Assembly (NCBI GenBank): GCA_905250025.1
Contig: CAJNOJ010000292.1
Span: forward strand, 60,520-124,519
Length of the DNA stretch: 64,000 bases
Source of the DNA: Adineta ricciae
Lineage: Eukaryota; Rotifera; Eurotatoria; Adinetida; Adinetidae
Direction: 5' to 3'
In this document: positions 58,501 through 64,000 of the stretch, in pieces
Numbering within the stretch: position 1 is the first letter of the stretch
Layout: each line of letters opens with the position of its first letter
Made by a program: the position numbers and the translations under genes
The notes under the pieces: model-generated
The model's input: the letters and a program-made list of their open reading frames with translations, nothing else
Database searches by the model: none
What the model was told of the DNA's origin: nothing

Positions 58501-60259
58501 AAGCTAATTGTGGAAGAATTGATTGTAGAGAAATAGTCTGTAATTCAGTACTTATCTTATAATTTCTAAGACTAGGACCAATCTTGTCATCATTTCTAAC
58601 TATATCTTCTATAATAATAGAAAGACTAAATAGAATAAGAACTAATTGTGTATAATAAGTTGGATCATACGAACGATTTTCATCAGGATATAACTCTGAA
58701 AAAATGATTGCTGAGCAATTATAATACAAATATCCAATTTGAACTAACATCTTAACTACTATTAGATTGGACTTTGAATCACTGTACCAGTTTTTAAAAC
58801 GATTTTCTTTAACAATTAAAAATACAAAGTTTTCTATTAACTGACAGATCTGAATTACTCGGTTAAATCCATAATTTTGAGTCAGTTCATCTAACATTTT
58901 AGAAAGAACAATTATAGTATTATTTTGATTTTGGCTAAAATTAAAGCTCACAAAAGGAATTTGTTTTCGTACTATACTATTCTGTAAAGAATCGAAATTG
59001 TTAATAATATCTTTCTGAATAAATTTTAATCCTTTTAAATCATCTGATAATAATGTCTCAAAATTATTACGATAATATTTTATATTTTTGATTGTTTTTT
59101 TATCTCGCTCTTCTTTGTTTAGTATCAAATTCCTATTCATAATACTCTTTTGAACTGTCAATATATAATCAACAATTGTTTTCTTCGAAATCTCTCGATT
59201 AATTACAACATCATATGCTATTTTGTTGCACATTTCATTCAGTAAAAAGTTATATTTTAAATGATTTATAATAGAACCAGTTCTTGCTTGTTTATACTCG
59301 TGGAAATAATTTGTTAGTAAATAAAAATGAAATTTGCAAAGTATTTTCATATATAAAGAATGCGCTTCTTGATGGTTAAAGAATTTTTTCAACAAATAAT
59401 AAAATACATTCTTTATAAGTGTCCAAGATAAACTAAAATATCCTTTCTCTTCAATATCAACAAAAAATTCTTTTTCATTTTTTAAATTTCCTTCTCCCGC
59501 TAATTTAGCGATAACAACTTCGTAAAGATGTTCCAGTTTATACGCTGTGTCACTTCGAATAGTTTTAAGTGTTACGAATGGTAAGAAAAAATTATCATCG
59601 AACTTATCATTTGGAATTCTTTTTATTTCTATTCCTAAACTAATTTTATCTGTAGTGAGTTCACGCAGCGATCTATGATAAGGACTTATTGTATCCATCT
59701 GAATTAATGATTTGAATTCTTTACTGTCACATTCAATAATGGAGGCAGCGAAGTATGGACCACTATATTTATTTTCTAGCATAAGAAAATCTGAATGATT
59801 GGAATTACTGAGAGAAACTTGCGCAAGACCGCTCGGTAAAACGCAGATATCTTGAAGATCGCGAATTTTCTTCTGTAATTTAGTGACATAGTTCTTCAAA
59901 TTTTGATCTTGCTCTGATGATTTTCTAATACAATTCACTTCTTCCAGATCAACAAACCATTCTTCTAAAATCTTAACAATAGTCTTCATTCTATTCTTTT
60001 GCTCATCGGTAATAGAAAAAATCCTTCTAGCATAATCATTTTCTTCTGCGTTTTCAACCTTTGGAAATACATATTTTAGAAACAAACTTAATATTTCTTT
60101 TTCATCGGGAATCTCTAGTCCACAACCAACAGTTATATTGGAGCCATAGAAAATCGCAAAAAGCTCACCTCTCTTACCAACCATCAGTTCTGCAAAATTA
60201 TATTGAGTATATTCCGCAGTGAATCGTAATATATTGTCCATTGGGAAACTTGTAAACAT
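49526..60259 (-). CDS. giant DUF3638/DUF3645 SF2/SecA-like NTPase protein, 3577 aa
   Basis: A single uninterrupted exon of 10.7 kb. The N-terminal 2300 residues are helical, Lys/Asn-rich and without a family I can name. The NTPase core begins with YQLNMGEGKTSVILIILSEIL (Walker A, about residue 2360; DUF3638), followed by MLPYSRGVLFS and ILLVTPAQRL. A Walker-B-like DILDESDEIL lies at about 2575 and IPFRGKDLPSENSEYSHPDV (DUF3645) at about 2770. The second helicase half has FIYFDEVHTRGTDLKLP at about 3055 and KLMQAVMRLRDL at about 3088, equivalent to SF2 motifs V/VI. GEGKT and RGTD are also reminiscent of SecA. All core NTPase motifs are intact. Such 3000-residue proteins occur in fungi, protists and some animals, sometimes annotated as ubiquitin hydrolases, with no proven function. 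The absence of introns in an intron-rich genome suggests retro-copying or transfer. A second Met at residue 7 is an alternative start. Confidence 0.85.
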   Translation of the reverse strand: MFTSFPMDNILRFTAEYTQYNFAELMVGKRGELFAIFYGSNITVGCGLEIPDEKEILSLFLKYVFPKVENAEENDYARRIFSITDEQKNRMKTIVKILEEWFVDLEEVNCIRKSSEQDQNLKNYVTKLQKKIRDLQDICVLPSGLAQVSLSNSNHSDFLMLENKYSGPYFAASIIECDSKEFKSLIQMDTISPYHRSLRELTTDKISLGIEIKRIPNDKFDDNFFLPFVTLKTIRSDTAYKLEHLYEVVIAKLAGEGNLKNEKEFFVDIEEKGYFSLSWTLIKNVFYYLLKKFFNHQEAHSLYMKILCKFHFYLLTNYFHEYKQARTGSIINHLKYNFLLNEMCNKIAYDVVINREISKKTIVDYILTVQKSIMNRNLILNKEERDKKTIKNIKYYRNNFETLLSDDLKGLKFIQKDIINNFDSLQNSIVRKQIPFVSFNFSQNQNNTIIVLSKMLDELTQNYGFNRVIQICQLIENFVFLIVKENRFKNWYSDSKSNLIVVKMLVQIGYLYYNCSAIIFSELYPDENRSYDPTYYTQLVLILFSLSIIIEDIVRNDDKIGPSLRNYKISTELQTISLQSILPQLALPESKWFYLLKNIKEYYELSSVNNEQSTTEKLYLFHWSSLIIREDSDRTNTDVIYILNVLINSLPDIYSSFKETLQDVKVNKLTERWCELLFTDKYIPILLISLREISYLSRLSLYGFSKQTVEKTRYSSYNKSMFNSQNKVFLLRQFTGRYQIQHLKQQTSLTNEYNTIHCDSKYECDRDLNTDLYNKIDSYVDNRKCTDFVLVREQNKYQRLIAFKCSIESESYMDENKMISSQNEKPDNLTRPQYYRLGCIQLYNELRYILLYIGLKNEEINFEIEEHCYLVKQALYKSVSSNLNCILEKDFQNKNFAHVFINIFIKITLDLKEKLTQYKSIGHAIDILLYLYDFCSNSLKTEINNCLKELQNSFSTYISTESASTLKDNQIITSILSCYFILTYKHVTMFDKINVIEILKFRILIDNNFRLNYSVPSSLYIKTMRVLFNLNSKIENIIDKNLDILNISLNHSNELWKKDTKTNSYLNSCYSFIPLKGRILKNGHSLTCLPSRILNNSHYEECFGKENFLVEISERHAFDCRLRCYKAKSNVQINLLANNQIWIENNDETFVSRNYLSKLPKFLIKDCSYYENEKILFYNHWYKNDKIYIKNQNKQIQFEIDLKNKEIYSNIHNMYIIPFIKHKFDQSNILYRTFSQIENDNYILVLKNNLQDDVPKMIYLLRLNLKFKFENNKILSEVFKDYRLSSNQHIDTLNGLSQYLVLETDMEYDNPIKCNQKIIIPYCRIEKEDLFFDNRIKLNLDKLGKPRYFSYEIDENLKWINAETTAGNLYLALLYFKTATLDKDLFLQMNGYEICVEILKTCWQSNPYSDIEFNLILNFFDKRFLNLEEPCSNDINLKEIFEISTCGLTPFHRNTHAILLRLIYLLIDSYQTDFLIKIDNKEKRFYSYFIENGFLNYHLNFYLIFKNRIDKRCRLSLEEEKKLLLFCVKNYPNSRIFDYFQFINHFKTLKLSTNNPIDYKRLQKSFISKESFQNFKFITEIKKSLSLWFSRSLYSHSNKIYRFTNRFNHWIQFNFNFSYFVSLYRTALDIGMTNNFIKNNFEYFLICLFLNASDENKIFVRILYIVSLLSHLFKPLPDFLLLPTKEINCEQSYKLDNYSIEFHKTDIPMINNIETNLDNEISNSIWSTLKKNYLNEELKPKYSVADSVNSDFRLEFQRNFEPIIKQNNISTTFLNELYQILVVKIRYNDFYEFLIDIAHQCEQIVCHYDIGYNVINTTGLQSLNMNLSIEDRKNEINENYSYRNISKDDIYDLKWKVENIDIEKYYKHLENYFQTSTSYPEKLPFPLDLDTLSNNSILKEVFSSGYGKNLISNLKESYGQDLSIVKINEKYFHFSMKEPKLGIEILKEFQYDYRKELSNLKDNFNEMKNKLLFHVEQWIKNEISKEYISEWERNKIKNMRIELENLYQNINHELIKRCIIFEILTLEELKQQLEKFKSDNNLKKDAKYWLRTLEDMEDNIKDFLLENNYLFQQYFDYCYKYDIVNPYIFMLIFRRKQINIIIYEKLDNTVFELKQIEEYTYRNDKYKKQFQFWLNQDKFYEIEINQEISEESITNSTIIGYLQTPQKKIHLKSEYNFDNIVRILIEYYFDFDRTNENLFKEIYQNMIPVIEYEFDEINLFVLRLIIGEERNPSRKEILSLLKNIDQFSEFNPFILNQKEIFYEKIKIYSIQQTLIQQIRRVLLLVYQYKSLDLENNYEEKERILENILTNLLMKRSYNENIYPSWLLFEIENNLLIRNTQFTLIQTMIEEKENSIYQLNMGEGKTSVILIILSEILANTKQIVRINCLEPLIGVMYELLRNKFSRLLQKKIYMLPYSRGVLFSIENLEKIKEILIECQREKHILLVTPAQRLCFQLKKQEIILEYVQSENADDVFNWKVYEEQTTKTQYKLIRSSNTLKETLRSLKYIDSRDKILKYPCETIETFVEEIRSKNSEEDSLNIKDAFHILKYYSTKHKKYVKQQLDLLDLIDQFTFFDILDESDEILRHKKELNYTLGLAQPLDGGEDRWEIPFLLFKIIFTDIDFGKFLKHASQNNDCPVIFQENFRPLSGIGGGCSLIRFLKYEYFVENIKTKLCQKLCVILRLKFHEENIDMIDENGKNYGSYENFVAGKYLSEKNEIVHFLGTKNRQMLNCFLLAKAWLSHKLLYHVMNYRYRVEYGLTDKKDKEIAIPFRGKDLPSENSEYSHPDVMIGFTIISYLYRGLDLSQVKDGLIKLKNDPRQDKDVLLKQWVEENTTWIHELSEKENQRFPQWLKSFRTFDLENENRIRKVYLYLSRNFNFIQYYLSNFTFPHDAKYYEKKLTGNAHTLAGEGKTKGFSGTNDCNDTMPESIIPKLLTSQEGTNGKMLHILSRKINTKYQSKLEISNTLNLLDQVCEYVKINKDCYTLIDAGAMITEISNFDVSKYFIKKIHQRFDGIVYFSDKTNQIMVILRNENCLPISTCHIDIKKLFIYFDEVHTRGTDLKLPLTANGIVTLGKHMSKDKLMQAVMRLRDLDYKQSIVLWGSKEISADIAMVNGIKPDDINSKHVLTWVTYNTIQTNENDLYLVTKEKLQYIIKSRALEFQKLFLDIRLDSLIKVFVSEYVDSIEHFYGKTPQPRNPRDLLHHSMSALLGRFYPIFQNELKEKVKSSDLHGKILTISEDTDREKMRSIIEKVYSKLPSKILTTNTEFNGDQENERETEEIKRIEIAYVKYSVPIREIIWNFQMIFEQDFKEKGLRGEKDYPVLKELNKCFEFTNIDGLKTLKWNSKILATNNFIETTDIIDKKNRQYQNDYLKPVNMIVIHKTDRETSFIIISAFEAKHLIQLCQKRIDSTVRLIHIDDIDGSIMIPINAPKLTKEEKDVATIIRLFNGDCHYNMNEIDVIKKCVALVESDRLHEDKAISKRIHTELESKHYLMNNFITSNLAIKLANSNDQILLETENQFRIDLQNIFHSIINESIVGDVKKVYELPGLIKQLIRIRGKSDQYQSSTLKTVLE

Positions 60260-61198
60260 ACCAACTGCCTCTATAATAAAGTAAAATAATTCCTATACTA
60301 GGGATGTTAGTGTGAGAGTAGAGCACTAAGCTAATAGGATGGGAGGAATATGTGTGTAAGCAGATCATTGTTTGAGGGTTTGACTATAAATATAAGAATG
60401 TATTTGTTGTACATATACATATATTTGTACCTGCACTCTAGTTCATACCACTCCATCACATCTTGGGGCTATAATTGAGGGTAGATGTTAATAAAAGATA
60501 GCAACAACTTCAGTCATATTCATCCATATCACTACCCTAGATATAACGACTAACGTTGCAGATATATGAATCTCGTTGACAAAAAGGGTGGCTAATCCTC
60601 GAAATTATAACCGCACTTCTGATGGTATTTTTTCAGAACTAGACATATGATATAATGCTTTTCTCGAAATTCTTCCATCATAATTGCTCATCAGTCTCAT
60701 TTTTGTGTACTCAAAAAGTGAGTACATCTATAGAATCGGTCAGTGTCTCGGTTGAGAAATACCCGAGTTATTCTAAAAGTACTGAAACATTACCAACCCC
60801 ATCCTGAGAGGGAGAGAGGGGGGATACAGGGATTCCTGAAAAAACAATTTTCGCATAAAATTATTTACAAGATTTGTAATAACATACGTCAGTTTAGTGG
60901 AGGTACCATAACTGCTCAAGTTCCATACTATGGCGGTCTCCTTGGGGTCTCATATACTATACTATGGGGGTACTCGTAGATTGTCAATCATATTAGTCTG
61001 TCAGTCGAGTTTGAGGATGCTCGCGATTTATGAGTCATTACTAAGTTATGTCAACATCTTGATATATGCGTATGATTTTTATGCTTTAACAGATACTTTT
61101 TACAGTATACACAATGTTCGGATAAAATCCGAAGTCTTCGCCTTTATTATACTTGTGATATTTAGGTGTAAGTAAATCATCTCTATTTGCGCTATTAT
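60260..61198. other. intergenic between giant gene and ankyrin gene
   Basis: About 0.9 kb upstream of the giant frame and downstream of the ankyrin gene. There are tandem-like ATACTATGG/GGGGTAC strings around 60920-60980 and no supported gene. It should contain the promoter of the giant gene. Confidence 0.45.
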
Positions 61199-62587
61199 TC
61201 AATCAATAATATACTCACTGATATTTGCTTCTTTAACCCAGTGGTGACGTAATGCGTGCTCAAGATTGTTTCGTTGTTGTAATAAATTCGCTCCTCTTAA
61301 TTTTATCGCGTAGATTCCCATAATTGTTATAATTTTGCGAAAGATATTGTAATTATTTGATCTTATCGCTAAACCACTTTCATGTGATTTAAAAAAACAA
61401 TTACTCTCTGCTTGTGGTCGGAAACACTCGAGTTTTCTGCAAAGATCTTCTAATTGATATGTCATCTGTGCCACTCGACTTGTGTCCAAATATTTTAACT
61501 TTCTGTTATTGTAAAATGTTTCGATTCCGTCGGAACGATTCAGAGTTTTTTTCATAGACATTAATAATGATTTGAAGTAATCTGTATTATCATCAAGCTT
61601 CTTCAAAGGAATTTCTCCTATTATTTTCGGAATCATGATGCAATTTTTTTCATCAGTTCCATACGTTTGATGTTCGGTTGATTCATTGTAATTCAGATTA
61701 TCAATTCGAATCACAATACTATAAGATTTTCGTATAAAGTTGAGACATATCGCATGTTCAAGCCATTTAACTGGTAATGTGTATTCTTCGTTCCTTTCCA
61801 TATTCTTCAATTGATGAATAATATTTCTTATTATTGACGAGTAAAACAATTCTACATGTTCATTAGCAATACAACTAATATTCACAAGTAAATTACATGC
61901 TTCTAAATTATGACGAAGTTCACGTAACATATGTTCGTATTCATGTTTTGATTGGATATTGGAGCTCTGGTTTAGCTCAAAACGAACTAATTCTTCGAAT
62001 AAGCTACGTATTATCAATGTAAAGAATGCTTGATGTGTACCACCATCTACCGATGGTTCATTAATGTTTAAAATACCTGTTATCATCGTAAGTGAAGGAT
62101 CTTCACCAACAACCCATAGGTGATCATACATATTTTTTCGTAAAAAATAACTTGCAGCATAATCAAATAATGTTTCCTGATTTCCGTCGTGAAATAATTG
62201 TACACAGTATCGAATTCGTTGATTTATCATACCTTTGGTAATTGCAGATCGATGTTCTAGTAAGTATTTAAGGATTTCATTATTGACAGGATTATTCTCA
62301 ACGCATAAAAAGTCAATTGGAGTTGAAATAAAGCATAAATGTTGTAAACCATCATTAGGATGTTCGTTATTATGATCGAAATCTAATTGAACAAGATTAC
62401 AATCGGCTCCATTTTCTATTAATAATTTGGAAATTGAAAAATCACGTAATTTAATAGAATGATACAATGCTGTACCCTTCAGTGTCAGAACATTGACCTG
62501 TATACCTTTTGTTAGCATCTCTCGAATCAGTCGTACGTTTGATTCTTCGATAGCTCGCAAGAAAGCTTCGTGCGCGATATGAGACAT
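61199..62587 (-). CDS. ankyrin-repeat protein with unidentified C-terminal domain
   Basis: An intronless 462-residue frame. Residues about 1-130 contain two or three ankyrin-type repeats (HEAFLRAIEESNVRLIREML, TLKGTALYHSIKLRDFSISK, LLIENGADCNLV, STPIDFLCVENNP...ILKYLLEH). The rest has short motifs: GGTHQAFFTLIIRSLF, LPVKWLEHAICLNFI, SIVIRIDNLN and QAESNCFFKSHESG. The last group (a xRIDN strand and later a QxxxNC) recalls ankyrin-linked cysteine-protease-like effector domains of intracellular bacteria, but I cannot confirm this. The gene is on the same strand as the giant NTPase gene and also lacks introns, so the two may have arrived together. Its targets are unknown. Confidence 0.65.
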   Translation of the reverse strand: MSHIAHEAFLRAIEESNVRLIREMLTKGIQVNVLTLKGTALYHSIKLRDFSISKLLIENGADCNLVQLDFDHNNEHPNDGLQHLCFISTPIDFLCVENNPVNNEILKYLLEHRSAITKGMINQRIRYCVQLFHDGNQETLFDYAASYFLRKNMYDHLWVVGEDPSLTMITGILNINEPSVDGGTHQAFFTLIIRSLFEELVRFELNQSSNIQSKHEYEHMLRELRHNLEACNLLVNISCIANEHVELFYSSIIRNIIHQLKNMERNEEYTLPVKWLEHAICLNFIRKSYSIVIRIDNLNYNESTEHQTYGTDEKNCIMIPKIIGEIPLKKLDDNTDYFKSLLMSMKKTLNRSDGIETFYNNRKLKYLDTSRVAQMTYQLEDLCRKLECFRPQAESNCFFKSHESGLAIRSNNYNIFRKIITIMGIYAIKLRGANLLQQRNNLEHALRHHWVKEANISEYIID

Positions 62588-63225
62588 TTTATCGACGCCA
62601 GTTATTGCTATTGATTATGCAACAGAGTTGAAGATGATAAAGTATTTTATCAAAATACTCTATGTAATAAAACTGTTGATTAAAAATAATGATCTCTTTT
62701 ATGAATAAGCACTATTGTTAACTCATACGCTTACAGCGTCGATTTTGTATATGGTTAAATGCAACTGCTTTCTCTTTCTGTTTACATTCAAACTTCGTTT
62801 GATAAATTTCTCTTCTGTTCTGATTCAATGTTTACATTGGGAAAAATTTCTTCCAACATTGCTCTTGGGAAGCCAAAGCAACGATGTTTGAAAAGAACAG
62901 CACTGTGTGAATGGCAACTAACTAAACATAGAGTCATGTATGTATTTGAATGAGAGTACGCGAACAAAATTCGTAGGAAAATGTATTTTTATGCGTTCAA
63001 AATCGCACATTTTAACATATTTTGGTGTAGACAAATAGTGAGTACAAAACCAGAATCGGGCAGTGTGTCTGTCCGACAGTTTATTCGATAACTCTCGAAA
63101 AATACAATTGCTTGAGCTAAAACTTTGTGCATAAATTTGTCTCGTCAATATCTAGGTCAGATTCGAAGGTGAGAAGGAACCGTTAAGAAATGGTTAAGTT
63201 ATCAAAAACATACTTCTTATTGAAG
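62588..63225. other. intergenic
   Basis: Upstream region of the ankyrin gene and flank of the G-rich array. No gene recognised. Confidence 0.4.
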
Positions 63226-63420
63226 ATGAGGGTGAGGTGTGGGTGAGGGTGAGGTGTGGGTGAGGGTGAGGTGTGGGTGAGGGTGAGGTGTGGGTGAGGG
63301 GGAGGTGTGGGTGAGGGTGAGGTGTGGGTGAGGGTGAGGTGTGGGTGTGGGTGAGGTGTGGGTGAGGGGGAGGAGGGGGTGAGGGTGAGGTGTGGGTGAG
63401 GGTGAGGTGTGGGTGTGGAT
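63226..63420 (+). repeat. G-rich telomere-like array (17-bp unit)
   Basis: About 195 bp built from TGTGGG, TGAGGG and TGAGG, mainly as the 17-bp unit TGTGGGTGAGGGTGAGG, with some variants (GGGGGAGG, TGTGGGTGTGGG). TGTGGG is the telomere unit reported for bdelloids as I recall. The G-rich strand is the plus strand, and runs of three G every few bases could form quadruplexes. The TPHPHPH-type frame on the other strand is a by-product. Confidence 0.85.
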
Positions 63421-63714
63421 GTTGCTGTTGAAGGGAGAACCCATATGTACATAGTCATCCTCACTCACACTCAGATCCTCAATCAAAACAATGAAACTTT
63501 TAGTATTGCAAAAAGAACCTCTTGAAACGTCACTTTCTTCAAATTGAAGACAGAATAGAGTTACAAGATATTTCTTCGTGTATTCAAAAAGTTAACTAAC
63601 AAAGTATCGGCGATAAACGATTGTCTTTTTGGTTAATCTCAATCGAATAAGAGCATAGATATACATAGGGATATCCAAAAGTAGTGGCAACGATATTTTA
63701 GGATTAGACCTGCG

Positions 63715-63875
63715 ACAGTTCAAGTTCAATAGTTACTACAAACTGAGAACTTGAAATGCACGACAGTTCTAATTCAAAAGAACTGCAACTCTTCGACGGT
63801 TCTAGTTCAAGAGAACTGTGATGGCAAACAAGTTCCTACTCAAAGAACTCAAAATGAACTTGTAGCTTGAAAACT
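63715..63875. repeat. AGTTC/GAACT palindromic repeat, related to the foldback MITE
   Basis: Several units of the type ACAGTTCTAATTCAAAAGAACT and CTAGTTCAAGAGAACTGTGA recur over about 150 bp; single units resemble those in the element at 41856-42277. No terminal TAGGCCTAGG or duplication was found, so it may be a diverged or truncated relative. Confidence 0.55.
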
Positions 63876-64000
63876 CCCCTATTGTGATATTTATGTTCTT
63901 TATTCGATCCTTGATGCGCTTGATATTGAAGAGATATGCATGATCTAATAAGAATCTGCTAGATCGTCGACTTAAACGTTGTCCGATAGTCTCTGTATGT

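Noticed and set aside
63183-63486. Proline/histidine/threonine-rich protein frames on the minus strand
   Set aside because: They are translations of the G-rich array in two frames; repeats without stops give open frames by chance.
1-64000. tRNA, rRNA or other structured RNA genes
   Set aside because: I found no convincing tRNA B-box with matching arms or rRNA-like sequence by eye; a covariance-model scan would be needed to exclude them.

Overview
The window looks like a bdelloid rotifer genome (Adineta/Rotaria type). It is AT-rich, and its genes are split by very short GT-AG introns of about 50-70 bp. Gene families that are expanded in bdelloids are present: an arginine ADP-ribosyltransferase fused to TPRs, a secreted Kelch protein, F-box/LRR, LDLa/EGF and FG-GAP proteins, and an FMRFamide-receptor-like GPCR. 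Intronless or bacterial/fungal-like genes (PhzF, DUF3990-like, DUF3638/DUF3645 giant) sit beside many dead DNA transposons. A G-rich array containing TGTGGG, the bdelloid telomere unit as I remember it, fits the same assignment. Species cannot be fixed from the sequence alone.

Layout. 1-9 kb: a haem-oxygenase-like di-iron enzyme gene (7 exons), followed by a second, partial copy and by an ADP-ribosyltransferase-TPR gene (one truncated copy, one complete). This part is disturbed by assembly joins: two single-N joins flanked by exactly 221-bp repeats, and one 53-N gap. 9.6-15.4 kb: Kelch, F-box and a small secreted ART-fold protein. 15.5-20 kb (minus strand): a decayed tandem array of three two-transmembrane, cysteine-rich modules leading into FG-GAP repeats. 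20.2-26 kb: PhzF enzyme and a 1226-aa LDLa/EGF protein. 26.4-28.5 kb: a misplaced or allelic block repeating the ART-TPR 3' end and the Kelch 5' half, bounded by Ns. 28.9-29.9 kb: GPCR. 30.4-35.7 kb: a complete DNA transposon. 37.2-38.5 kb: an intact single two-TM module gene. 38.5-49.5 kb: a transposon graveyard (mariner with a nested foldback element, piggyBac, hAT, several MITEs, long hairpins). 49.5-60.3 kb: one intronless 3577-aa ORF, a DUF3638/DUF3645 SF2/SecA-like NTPase, with an ankyrin gene upstream on the same strand. 63.2-63.4 kb: telomere-like array.

The most interesting item is the 5292-bp element at 30375-35666. It has perfect 22-bp terminal inverted repeats, a perfect 8-bp target duplication (GGATATCT), subterminal arrays of GAAATCA motifs and two intron-containing genes. 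One gene encodes a zinc-finger protein and the other an 840-aa DDE-like transposase candidate; both start with the same helical domain. I could not place it in a named superfamily with confidence. The second point of interest is the two-TM cysteine-rich family, present as one intact gene and as a decayed head-to-tail fusion.
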